DNA from: RH-AL1 sp964244495
GTDB lineage: Bacteria; Pseudomonadota; Alphaproteobacteria; Rhizobiales; Beijerinckiaceae
Direction of reading: 5' to 3'
NCBI GenBank assembly: GCA_964244495.1
Contig: CAXTIU010000002.1
Coordinates: 62,001-126,000 of the forward strand
Length of the DNA stretch: 64,000 bases
Each line of letters starts with the position of its first letter. Position 1 is the first letter of the stretch. Below the pieces are notes generated by a model that saw only the letters and a program-made list of their open reading frames with translations, ran no database searches and was not told the origin of the DNA. Below, piece by piece: positions 8,924 through 16,871 of this stretch. The translations under genes and the position numbers were made by a program.

Positions 8924-9988
8924 ATGAGCCGTCTCACGCCCACCGGCCTCACTTACGCTGACGCGGGCGTCGATATCGACGCCGGCAACGCCTTGGTCGA
9001 GCGCATCAAGCCCCTGGTCCGCGCCACGCGCCGCCCCGGAGCCGACGCCGAGATCGGCGGGTTCGGCGGCTTGTTCGACCTGAAGGCGGCAGGCTTCGTC
9101 GACCCGATCCTCGTCGCCGCCAACGACGGCGTCGGCTCCAAGGTCAGGATCGCGATCGAGACGGGGCGCCATGCCACGATCGGCATCGACCTCGTGGCCA
9201 TGTGCGTCAACGACCTCGTGGTGCAGGGCGCGGAGCCCTTGTTCTTCCTCGACTACTTCGCAACCGGCCGGCTGGAGCCGGCGGTCGGCGCCGCCGTGGT
9301 CGCCGGCATCGCGGCCGGTTGCCGCGAGGCGGGCGCGGCGCTGATCGGGGGCGAGACGGCGGAGATGCCGGGCCTTTACGCCGGGCGCGACTACGACCTC
9401 GCCGGCTTCGCCGTCGGCGCGGCGGAGCGGGGAACGTTGCTGCCGCACCCCGGCGTCGGTCCCGGAGACCTCCTCCTGGGTCTGCCCTCCTCCGGCCTGC
9501 ATTCGAACGGCTTCTCGCTCGTGCGTCGCATCGTGGCGGACGCCGGCCTCGCCTGGACCGATCCGGCGCCCTTCCAGGATGGCTGCGATCTCGCCGACGC
9601 GTTACTGACGCCGACGCGAATCTACGTCACGACGCTGCTCACCGCCTTGAAGCGACCGGGCATCAAGGCCCTGGCCCACATCACTGGAGGCGGCTTCCCG
9701 GACAACATCCCCCGCGTCCTGCCCGATGGCTGCGCCGCCGCCATCGACCTCGATGCCATCGCGGTAGCGCCGGTGTTCGGCTGGCTGGCGAGGACCGGGC
9801 GCGTCGCTGAGGGGGAGATGCTGCGGACGTTCAACTGCGGGATCGGCATGGTGGTGGTCGTCGATGCCGATCGAGCGGCAGACGTGACCGCCGTTCTGCA
9901 AGCCTGCGGCGAGGCGCCGGTGAAGCTCGGGCGACTGGTCGAATCGCATGATCGGCGCGTGGTGACCGAAGGCGCGTTGCGGCTTTGA
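8924..9988 (+). CDS. purM: Phosphoribosylformylglycinamidine cyclo-ligase
   Basis: Purine biosynthesis step five: ATP-dependent closure of FGAM to AIR. The 354-residue protein shows all family blocks: LTYADAGVDIDAGNALVERIKP at the N-terminus, IGGFGGLFDL, the nucleotide-binding ANDGVGSKVRIA, DLVAMCVNDLVVQGAEPLFFLDYFA, LIGGETAEMPG and GLPSSGLHSNGFSLVR. ATG 8924 gives the expected N-terminus SRLTPTGLTYADAG. The stop overlaps the start of purN, indicating an operon and translational coupling. Confidence 0.97.
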   Translation: MSRLTPTGLTYADAGVDIDAGNALVERIKPLVRATRRPGADAEIGGFGGLFDLKAAGFVDPILVAANDGVGSKVRIAIETGRHATIGIDLVAMCVNDLVVQGAEPLFFLDYFATGRLEPAVGAAVVAGIAAGCREAGAALIGGETAEMPGLYAGRDYDLAGFAVGAAERGTLLPHPGVGPGDLLLGLPSSGLHSNGFSLVRRIVADAGLAWTDPAPFQDGCDLADALLTPTRIYVTTLLTALKRPGIKALAHITGGGFPDNIPRVLPDGCAAAIDLDAIAVAPVFGWLARTGRVAEGEMLRTFNCGIGMVVVVDADRAADVTAVLQACGEAPVKLGRLVESHDRRVVTEGALRL

Positions 9989-10638
9989 GCCGAACCCGCA
10001 CCGCGATCCTGATCTCCGGCCGGGGCTCCAACATGGAGGCGTTGATCGCCGCCGCGCGCGATCCGGGCTACCCGGCCGAGATCGCCCTGGTGCTCTCCAA
10101 CCGCCCCGACGCGGCGGGTCTCGCCACGGCGCGGGCGGCGAGCATCGCGGTGGCCGCCGTCGACCACAAGATCTACGCCGGACGCGAGGAGTTCGAGCGC
10201 TCGATGCAGGCGATGCTGGAGATCCATCGCATCGAGCTCATCTGCATGGCCGGGTTCATGCGCCTCGTCACGCCCTGGTTCATCGGCCAGTGGCGGGGAC
10301 GGATGCTCAACGTCCACCCCGCCCTCCTGCCGGCGTTCCGCGGGCTGCGCACGCACGAGCGGGCGTTGGCCGAGGGGGTCAAGATCCACGGCTGCACCGT
10401 GCATTTCGTGGTGCCGGCGATGGACGAGGGCCCGATCCTGGCGCAGTCCGCCGTGCCGGTGCTGGACACGGACACGGCTGACAGCCTGGGGCGCCGCGTA
10501 CTCGCGCAGGAGCACCTCATCTATCCCGCCGCGCTGGCGCGCGTGGCGCGCGGCGGCCTGATCGTGCATGGCAACCGGGTCTACGACGCGCGACCGGCGT
10601 GGGACGTGACAGCCCTCACCGTGCCGCCACCCTCGTAA
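9985..10638 (+). CDS. purN: Phosphoribosylglycinamide formyltransferase
   Basis: Transfers a formyl group from 10-formyl-THF to GAR in purine synthesis. A TTG start at 9985 overlaps the purM stop (TTGA). The 217-residue protein begins with the phosphate-binding ILISGRGSNMEALI. The catalytic region MLNVHPALLPAFRGLRTHERAL holds the Asn and His of the active site, with the partner Asp in VVPAMDEGPIL. Length and motifs are complete. It is convergent with ndk only 19 bp downstream. Confidence 0.97.
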   Translation: MSRTRTAILISGRGSNMEALIAAARDPGYPAEIALVLSNRPDAAGLATARAASIAVAAVDHKIYAGREEFERSMQAMLEIHRIELICMAGFMRLVTPWFIGQWRGRMLNVHPALLPAFRGLRTHERALAEGVKIHGCTVHFVVPAMDEGPILAQSAVPVLDTDTADSLGRRVLAQEHLIYPAALARVARGGLIVHGNRVYDARPAWDVTALTVPPPS

Positions 10639-10657
10639 GCGCCCGATGAGTGTGGGC

Positions 10658-11080
10658 TCAGCCGACGATCTCGTTGCCGCAGAACCACTGCGCGATCTCG
10701 AGCTGCGCGGTGTCGACGGCGTCCGAGCCGTGCGCCGAATTCTCGCCCACCGAGAGCGCGTGCTCCTTGCGGATCGTGCCGGGCTCGGCCTTGGCCGGAT
10801 CGGTCGCGCCGAGAACGTCGCGGTAGGCCTTGATGGCGTTCTCGCCTTCCAGCACCTGCACGACCACCGGGCCCGCCGTCATCGTCCCGACCAGTTCGCC
10901 GAAGAAGGGCCTGGCCTTGTGGACGGCGTAGAAGGTTTCCGCCTGGGCGTGGGTCATCAGCACGCGTTTCTGGGCGATGATGCGCAGGCCGGCCTTCTCG
11001 ATCAGCGCGTTCACCGCGCCGGTCAGGTTGCGGCGGGTGGCGTCGGGCTTGATGATGGAGAAGGTGCGTTCGATCGCCAT
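10658..11080 (-). CDS. ndk: Nucleoside diphosphate kinase
   Basis: A 140-residue NDP kinase that equilibrates nucleoside di- and triphosphates through a phospho-histidine. It starts MAIERTFSIIKPDATRRN, and the active-site block near the C-terminus reads ALSVGENSAHGSDAVD, with the phosphorylated histidine in NSAHGSD. The size is that of bacterial Ndk. ATG 11080 is the natural start; upstream in-frame codons extend into antisense of other features. Confidence 0.97.
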   Translation of the reverse strand: MAIERTFSIIKPDATRRNLTGAVNALIEKAGLRIIAQKRVLMTHAQAETFYAVHKARPFFGELVGTMTAGPVVVQVLEGENAIKAYRDVLGATDPAKAEPGTIRKEHALSVGENSAHGSDAVDTAQLEIAQWFCGNEIVG

Positions 11081-11148
11081 GGTCGGTCCTGGAATGGTGG
11101 GGCGCCGCGCTTGTAGCCATGGGGCGATGGCAAGGCAAGAAGACCGGA

Positions 11149-11550
11149 TCAATCCCGGCGCCGGGGCAGCAGGCCGCCGGCGAACAAGGCCCACCATACG
11201 AACACCGGCTGGAAGGCCAAGCGCGGCGCGTGGTACCACCAGCTGTCGGGCAGCGGCGGCACCTTCTTGCGCGCGAACGCGTGATACACGTTGGCAGGGT
11301 AGACACCGGCGGCGTAGAGCGCGAGCCCGATCGCGGCCGCCTTGCCGGTGGAGGGTATCAGCAGACCTACGCCGCCCAGGATCTCGGCGACGCCGGTCGC
11401 GACCACTACCTGGCGCGGGAAAGGAATCCTCGGCGGCATGATCGGTAAAAACTTGGCCGGCGCCAGCACGTGCAACGCGCCGAACGGGACGAAGGTCGCG
11501 GCGCAGGCCCAGAGCGCGACACGGCGCCGGCGCTCGGTGGTATCACTCAT
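11149..11550 (-). CDS. DoxX family membrane protein
   Basis: A 133-residue protein with four predicted membrane segments: ALWACAATFVPFGALHVL, VVATGVAEILGGVGLLIP, AAAIGLALYAAGVYPANVY and a C-terminal FQPVFVWWALFAGGLL. The order and the GVAEILGG motif match DoxX/DoxX-like proteins, a broad family of small membrane proteins, some linked to thiosulphate or redox metabolism. The specific role here is unknown. Its ATG overlaps the stop of the upstream gene by four bases, so it ends a three-gene leftward operon. Confidence 0.75.
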   Translation of the reverse strand: MSDTTERRRRVALWACAATFVPFGALHVLAPAKFLPIMPPRIPFPRQVVVATGVAEILGGVGLLIPSTGKAAAIGLALYAAGVYPANVYHAFARKKVPPLPDSWWYHAPRLAFQPVFVWWALFAGGLLPRRRD

Positions 11551-11915
11551 GGTCGGCCGCCTGGGTGGGGCATGCCGCCCGTCGTGACATCTTTCCCGGC
11601 CGATCGACGTCGCCCCGCGATGCTTCGCTGATTGAGGGACGCCAAGGTATCCGGCGCCGCCGCGATGCTTTCGGCGACCACGACCGCGCAGGCGAGCTGC
11701 CGGTCGCTCATGCTGCGGATGGCGGGGCGCGCCACCGCCCGCGTCCACGGCGTGCCGAGCGCGGCGTCGAGGCAGACGCGCATGAAACAATGATCGAAGT
11801 GGATCGGCCAGCGCTGGGCGGCCGCCATGCCGGGCAGGATTTCGCGGGTCAACGCCGTCCATCGCGCGACCAGCGCCTCGCGGTCGACCGTCGACTCCCG
11901 CTCAGTCCTCGACAT
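11547..11915 (-). CDS. Conserved hypothetical protein
   Basis: A 122-residue soluble protein starting at ATG 11915. The central stretch WPIHFDHCFMRVCLDAALGTPW...ARPAIRSMSDRQLACAVVVAE resembles small alphaproteobacterial proteins that are often mislabelled as acetyltransferases; no acetyl-CoA binding motif is visible, so I give no function. The C-terminal 30 residues are basic and low in complexity. It overlaps the DUF2188 gene upstream by 14 bases and the DoxX-like gene downstream by four, which supports its being a real, translationally coupled gene. Confidence 0.65.
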   Translation of the reverse strand: MSRTERESTVDREALVARWTALTREILPGMAAAQRWPIHFDHCFMRVCLDAALGTPWTRAVARPAIRSMSDRQLACAVVVAESIAAAPDTLASLNQRSIAGRRRSAGKDVTTGGMPHPGGRP

Positions 11916-12141
11916 GCGAAGCCGGCCGGTCACCGCCCTGCGCGCTCTCGACCTTCCAGCGCCCGTCCGCGTCCTGGTACTCGATGACCTCGTCGTCGCC
12001 GCCGCGACGCTGCTCCTTCGCCGCGATCTCGGCGGCGTCGTGGGCGTCGTCGCGGGTGCGGAACGTCTCGGAGAACACGCCGGCGACCTTATAGGCCCAA
12101 CCGCCATCGTGCTCGACGATCTCGTAGGTGACATCCGCCAT
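11902..12141 (-). CDS. DUF2188 domain protein
   Basis: A 79-residue protein beginning MADVTYEIVEHDGGWAYKV. The pattern of a short beta-rich module (GGWAYKVAGVFSETF) followed by a helix rich in Ala and Glu (RDDAHDAAEIAAKEQ) and a terminal strand is that of DUF2188, a small domain related to double-stranded-RNA-binding-like folds with unknown function. ATG 12141 is preceded by GGGAG. It heads the small operon with the 122-residue protein and the DoxX-like protein. Confidence 0.75.
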   Translation of the reverse strand: MADVTYEIVEHDGGWAYKVAGVFSETFRTRDDAHDAAEIAAKEQRRGGDDEVIEYQDADGRWKVESAQGGDRPASHVED

Positions 12142-12314
12142 CGCCGTGCTCCCTTGTCTACGTACCCCAAGCGAACGGAAGACGGACCTTGGCGGTTCCG
12201 GTCGGCGGTCGAGGCGGCAACACGGGTGTAGCGGCGCCGGGTCGCCCGTGTACGGTTTGACGGCCATTCCTCGTGCGAGGCGCATCAGGAGTGCTCCGCC
12301 GGAGTCGCGCCCTC

Positions 12315-12904
12315 ATGACCATCCTTTTCGGCCCACGGATGGCCCAGGCCGCCGAAGGCCTGCCGCGCCGTGGCTTCACGATGGCCGAGGTGGAAGCTCC
12401 GGTCGCGGTGGGGGTCATGGAGGAGGACGAGCGCGTCGAGCTGATCGGCGGGGCGCTGGTGCCGATTTCGGCGAAGGGCGGCCGCCGCGAAGGCATCAAG
12501 ACGGCATCGCTCAATGGTGGTATCGGACGAGCCTGGACGCTTGCACCCTCACGCCCGGGACGACGTTTCGCGTCTCGGAGGACACGTACCCGGCATCGGA
12601 TATCGTCATCTACGCCCAAGTCGTCAGCCCCAGCGGTCTCGCCGGCGCGAACGTGCTCCGGGTGGTCGAGACCGCCGAACCGTCGCCGCGCTACGACACG
12701 GGCCGAAGGCCGGCGCTGTACGCGAGCCTCGGCGTCCGCGAACTCCGGGCCGTCGACGCGGTCCGGCTCACGACCCAAGTGTCCCGCCAGCCTTCGCCGG
12801 AGGGTTACGGCGAGACCTTGGACCTCACCGCCGGGGAGGCGGGGGTTCCGGCGCTCGCCGCCGACGCCTTCGCCGTGCGGCCGGACGATCTCGGCGTCGG
12901 CTAG
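12315..12904 (+). pseudogene. Uma2 family (DUF820) nuclease-like gene broken by a frameshift
   Basis: The N-terminal part reads MTILFGPRMAQ...RGFTMAEVE...EEDERVELIGGALVPISAKGG in one frame, an ordinary Uma2 start. After about 12512 the family sequence continues only in another frame: WWYRTSLDACTLTPG, TYPASDIVIYAQ, VLRVVETAEPSPRYDTGRRPALYASLGVRELRAVD. The switch falls near 12505-12520, where IKTASLN in the first frame meets QWWYRT in the second, so one base appears lost or two gained. The catalytic region (E-x-P-D-x-V type, here DTYPASDIVI) lies after the break. A sequencing error cannot be excluded. Uma2 proteins have a restriction-endonuclease-like fold. Confidence 0.75.
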
Positions 12905-13125
12905 CCTACCGGCGACTTCGCCGACATGCCAGTTCCCCATGCCGTACGTCACGCCCGCGAGCAGAGCATCCGCCGCCGACTCTGCCGTATCGAGTCAGGG
13001 ACGAGATTGGCTCTTCCTCAGCGCCGCGCGAACACCGCGCGGCTAAACGAGACATGAATCGACGTTTCACGACCGCTTCAGCGGCACTCCTTCACGGTGT
13101 GGTCGTCTCTAGAAGGGGTACGAAC

Positions 13126-13452
13126 ATGAAGCTTACACGCACGATCGGTCTCGTCGTCCTGACCGTCGCGACGGGTCTCAACGCCGCCGCCAGGGCGGAC
13201 CAGTCGCAGCAGCCGCGCCGCGCCGAGGTCATCCACCGCCTCAACAACGAGGACAATCGCATCAGGGATGGCCGGCGGGATGGTCAGCTCAGCACGCGTC
13301 AGGCGCGCCATCTCCGGAGGGAGGACCGCGCCATCCGGTCGGAGGAACGGGCCGATGCGACGCTGAACGGCGGCCATATCACGAAAGGCGAACAGCGCCA
13401 GTTAAACCAGCAAGAGAACGATCTGAGCCGCCAGATCCATCGCGACCGCTAG
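13126..13452 (+). CDS. Small exported charged protein
   Basis: A 108-residue protein starting at ATG 13126, with GAAGGGG upstream. A clear signal peptide (KLTRTIGLVVLTVATGLNAAARA) precedes a mature part of about 84 residues dominated by Arg, Asp, Glu, Asn and Gln. The mature part contains near-repeats such as RLNNEDNRIRDGRRDGQLSTRQARHLRREDRAIRSE..., predicted to be helical; related repeats occur in small Rhizobiales periplasmic proteins of unknown function. A perfect 11-bp hairpin follows the stop codon. Confidence 0.65.
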   Translation: MKLTRTIGLVVLTVATGLNAAARADQSQQPRRAEVIHRLNNEDNRIRDGRRDGQLSTRQARHLRREDRAIRSEERADATLNGGHITKGEQRQLNQQENDLSRQIHRDR

Positions 13453-13469
13453 CTCCGATCAGCTCCCGC

Positions 13470-13498
13470 ACGGTGAGCGCCCCCAACGCGCTCACCGT
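13470..13498 (+). terminator. Intrinsic terminator-like hairpin
   Basis: An 11-bp perfect stem (13470-13480 paired with 13488-13498, arm ACGGTGAGCGC) with a 7-base loop, 17 bases after the stop of the small exported protein gene. No long T-run follows, as is frequent in GC-rich genomes. Confidence 0.6.
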
Positions 13499-13740
13499 CA
13501 CTCGCCTCCGATCGGACGCCACTCTTCCGCTTGCCGGATCGGCCCTAGCCTCTCGGCATCCGTCCCCGTCGTTCAAGGCATTCGACCATCACTTGCAGGG
13601 GTCGATGGCGGCCATCTGGCCACGCACCCTTTGGAAGCCACATTCTTGGTACGCGCCGTAGCCTCCAGCGAGGAGCCGGCTCACCCGCTCTTCACGAGCT
13701 GGGCTTCTTTGATCGTGTTTACAGGCGCGAGGTTTGGACG

Positions 13741-14805
13741 ATGAGGCGATTGGCTCCTTCGATCATCGGTGCGTTACTCTGCTGCTGCGGTCCGCGGATC
13801 GCCGACGCCGGCGACGCGAAATGGCAGGCGGGTCCTCGTGGCGACCTTGCCTTCGAGGCCAGCCCCTTCCTTCGCGACACGGCCTACAGGAAGCCAGACA
13901 AGACCGCCGACGACCTCGACGCGGACGGTGCCTACGGGCCGCTGAACAGGGCGTGGAACGCGACGCACCAAGGCCGCTGGCTGATCGAGGAGCAACGCTA
14001 CGGCTTCGATGCGATCGTGGCCGGGGTCAGCACCCACCGTCAAGACCTCGTGGCGCGAGGCGAGCGGATCCTCGACTGGGGGTTCAGCCGCGAGAAGCCC
14101 GACGGCTCGTTCGATTGCGCAGACCGCTTCCATTCCATGTCGTTCTTCGTCGAAGCCGCCGCGCACGCCGCTTCGCTTCTGGAAGGCTCCGACCTCGCGA
14201 GCGAGAACAGGGCCTGGATCGATGGCGTGAAGCCGCTCCTGCGTCGCTCCGTCCTGTGGATGATGACGCCCGGCAACGCGGGTCCGGGACAGGCGAAGGA
14301 CGCGCCCTACGGCCACCGCTTCTACCTCGACGCCGACGCGATCGGCGAAACCGGTGTCCTGTTGCGCGACAAGGGGATGGTCGAGGCCTCTCGCGGCTAC
14401 GTTCGTGCCGGTCTGTCGCGCCAGGACATCACGGGCTTCAATCCGGAGAAGGGCGGCTCCGACACGAGCTATCACGCGGTCGGTCTGCTTTTCGCTGAAC
14501 ATTACTACACCCTGGTCGCCGACGATGCGACACGAGCCGCCTTGCGCCCGATGCTGGCACGCGGCCTCGCATGGCTCGCGGCGCGGGTGCGGCCGGACGG
14601 CACCGTCGATCAAACCGGGAATACCCGTACCGGCTTTGGTCAGGAACGCGGCCCGCAGGGTAACCTCAAGACGATGAGCTACGGCTCGGCCTCTCGGGCG
14701 AGCTTCTACTGGTCGATGATCACCGGCGACGACCGCTGGGCGGAGCTGGCCACCCGCCTTCATCACGGACAGGAGGTCGAGAAGGAACAGCGGAAGCGAG
14801 GCTAG
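13741..14805 (+). CDS. Secreted protein, putative alpha/alpha-toroid carbohydrate-active fold
   Basis: A 354-residue protein with a signal peptide (MRRLAPSIIGALLCCCGPRIADA). The mature part shows recurring helix pairs with aromatic, Gly and Asp motifs: AYGPLNRAWNATHQGRWLIEEQRYGFDAIVAG, GERILDWGFSREKPDGSFDCADRFHSMSFFVEAAAHA, GSDTSYHAVGLLFAEHYY, VRPDGTVDQTGNTRTG. This helical-repeat style with DG(S/T) turns is typical of six-hairpin glycosidase and polysaccharide-lyase folds, so a role in polysaccharide processing is a reasonable inference. No catalytic signature could be assigned by eye. Neighbours give no further clue. Confidence 0.55.
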   Translation: MRRLAPSIIGALLCCCGPRIADAGDAKWQAGPRGDLAFEASPFLRDTAYRKPDKTADDLDADGAYGPLNRAWNATHQGRWLIEEQRYGFDAIVAGVSTHRQDLVARGERILDWGFSREKPDGSFDCADRFHSMSFFVEAAAHAASLLEGSDLASENRAWIDGVKPLLRRSVLWMMTPGNAGPGQAKDAPYGHRFYLDADAIGETGVLLRDKGMVEASRGYVRAGLSRQDITGFNPEKGGSDTSYHAVGLLFAEHYYTLVADDATRAALRPMLARGLAWLAARVRPDGTVDQTGNTRTGFGQERGPQGNLKTMSYGSASRASFYWSMITGDDRWAELATRLHHGQEVEKEQRKRG

Positions 14806-14995
14806 CTCCGCGTTCGGACGGTCGCGATCGAAAGCCCGCCTTCGCTCGGCTTCCGACGACGCGGTCCGGACCCGCGCCGGCGGCGGGTCGTCGCGCTCCG
14901 CGGCCGGGACCTGCCGTCGGGGTTCCGGCCCGTCGATGCGCGCCGCCCGACCACCCGCCCTTGCCTTCCCGCCCCGCAAGCGCGACAAGCCGGAC

Positions 14996-16861
14996 GTGCT
15001 CCATATCAACGACATCACCTTGCGGCTCGGTCCGCGCGTGCTCTTCGATCACGCCTCCGCCGCGCTGCCGGAGGGCGCGCGCATCGGCTTCGTCGGGCGC
15101 AACGGCACGGGCAAGACCACCTTGTTCAAGATGATCGCCGACGAGCTGCAGCCGGACGGCGGCTCGCTGTCGATCCCCAAGCAGCTCAGGCTGGGCCGCG
15201 TCGAGCAGGAGGCGCCGGGCGGTCCCGGCTCGCTGATCGACTTCGTGCTCGCCGCCGACGTGGAGCGCGCGCGCCTCATGGAGGAGGCGGAGACCGCCCG
15301 CGATCCCCAGCGCATCGCCGATATCCACGCGCGACTCGTCGACATCGACGCCCATTCCGCGCCGGCGCGGGCGGCGCGCATCCTGTCGGGGCTGGGCTTC
15401 GACTTCGCCGGGCAAGCGCGGCCGTTGTCGTCCTACTCGGGCGGCTGGCGGATGCGCGTGGCGCTCGCCGCCGTTCTGTTCGCCGCGCCCGACCTCTTGC
15501 TGCTCGACGAGCCCACCAACTACCTCGACCTCGAGGGCACGCTCTGGCTAATTGACTACCTCCAGCGCTATCCCGCCACCATCCTCGTCATCAGCCACGA
15601 CCGCGACATGCTGGACGCGGTGTGCGACCACATCCTCCACCTGAACCACAGCAAGCTGACGCTGTGGACCGGCAACTACACGTCCTTCGAGACGCAGCGC
15701 CGGGAGCAACAGGCGATCGAGCAGAAGCACAAGAAGAAGCAAGACGAGCAGCGCCGCCACATGCAGGCCTTCGTCGACCGTTTCCGGGCTTCCGCCACCA
15801 AGGCGACGCAGGCGCAGTCCCGCCTCAAGGCATTGGCCAAGATGGAGCCGGTGACGGCGCTCGTCGACGGCGACGTGCTGCCGATCGTGCTGCCCTCGCC
15901 GGAGAAGCCGCTGAAGCCGCCAATCGTCGCCATGGACCACGCGACGACCGGCTACGACGGTCGCCCTATCCTGAAGAACCTCAACCTCGTGATCGCCGAC
16001 GACGACCGGATCGGACTGCTCGGCGCCAACGGCAACGGCAAGTCGACCTTCGCCAAGCTCGTCGCCGGGCGGCTGGCTGCAACCGAGGGCAGCATCCGCC
16101 GCTCCCAGAAGCTCGACGTCGGCTTCTTCGCGCAGCACCAGGTCGACGATTTCGATGAGGACGCCACGCCCTTTCAATGCGTACAGCCCCTGATGAAGAA
16201 CGCCAGCGAGGCGCAGGTGCGCGGCAAGTGCGCCCAGCTCGGCTTCCCCAACGTCAAGGCGGACACCAGGATCGCGATGCTGTCGGGCGGCGAGAAGGCG
16301 CGCCTCCTGATGGGGCTGTGCTCGTTCCACGGCCCGCACCTCCTGATCATGGACGAGCCGACCAACCACCTCGACATCGACAGCCGCGCCGCCTTGATCG
16401 AGGGGATCAACGCATACAAGGGCGCCGTGATCCTCGTCAGTCACGACCGTTACCTGCTGGACGCCTGCGCCGACCGGCTGTGGCAGGTCGCCGACGGCGC
16501 CGTGAAGCCGTTCGACGGCGACATGGACGACTACAAGGCCATGGTTCTCGGCACCGAGAAGCCGAGGGTCAAGGCGGAAAGAGCGATCGCGCACGTCCCG
16601 CCGCAAGCCAACGCGAACCAGGCTAGGCCGCAACAGGCACTGCCGGCCAGGAAGCGGGTCGCCGCGCTCGAAGAGAAGATGGTGAAGTTCCAGGACCTGA
16701 TAGGCCGCATCGACAAGGCGCTCGCCGACCACGATGCGTTCATCGCCCAGCCGCAGAAGGCGGCGCAGCTCGCCAAGCAGCGCGGGGAACTCGCCAAGGC
16801 GTTGACGCTCGTCGAGGATGAATGGCTGATGGTGAGCGCGGAACAGGACGCCGCTCAATGA
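14996..16861 (+). CDS. ABC-F family ATP-binding protein
   Basis: Twin-ATPase ABC-F protein without membrane segments, as in Uup/YheS-type factors acting on ribosomes. First cassette: Walker A GRNGTGKTT, signature SSYSGGWRMRVAL, Walker B LLLLDEPTNYLD. The interdomain linker is charged (EQQAIEQKHKKKQDEQRRH). Second cassette: GANGNGKST, LSGGEKARLLMG, LLIMDEPTNHLD. A C-terminal coiled-coil tail (VAALEEKMVKFQDLIGRIDKALADHDAF) ends the protein. GTG 14996 gives the family's usual start (VLHINDITLRLGPRVLFD); ATG 14936 would add about 20 poorly conserved residues. AsmA follows 10 bp downstream. Confidence 0.93.
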   Translation: MLHINDITLRLGPRVLFDHASAALPEGARIGFVGRNGTGKTTLFKMIADELQPDGGSLSIPKQLRLGRVEQEAPGGPGSLIDFVLAADVERARLMEEAETARDPQRIADIHARLVDIDAHSAPARAARILSGLGFDFAGQARPLSSYSGGWRMRVALAAVLFAAPDLLLLDEPTNYLDLEGTLWLIDYLQRYPATILVISHDRDMLDAVCDHILHLNHSKLTLWTGNYTSFETQRREQQAIEQKHKKKQDEQRRHMQAFVDRFRASATKATQAQSRLKALAKMEPVTALVDGDVLPIVLPSPEKPLKPPIVAMDHATTGYDGRPILKNLNLVIADDDRIGLLGANGNGKSTFAKLVAGRLAATEGSIRRSQKLDVGFFAQHQVDDFDEDATPFQCVQPLMKNASEAQVRGKCAQLGFPNVKADTRIAMLSGGEKARLLMGLCSFHGPHLLIMDEPTNHLDIDSRAALIEGINAYKGAVILVSHDRYLLDACADRLWQVADGAVKPFDGDMDDYKAMVLGTEKPRVKAERAIAHVPPQANANQARPQQALPARKRVAALEEKMVKFQDLIGRIDKALADHDAFIAQPQKAAQLAKQRGELAKALTLVEDEWLMVSAEQDAAQ

Positions 16862-16871
16862 CGTGCGCTTC

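Noticed and set aside
13470..13498. Possible small RNA after the exported charged protein gene
   Set aside because: A single terminator hairpin is enough to explain it; no promoter is visible ahead.
14806..14995. Extended ABC-F N-terminus starting at 14936
   Set aside because: Twenty extra Pro/Arg-rich residues are not part of the family; GTG 14996 gives the standard start.
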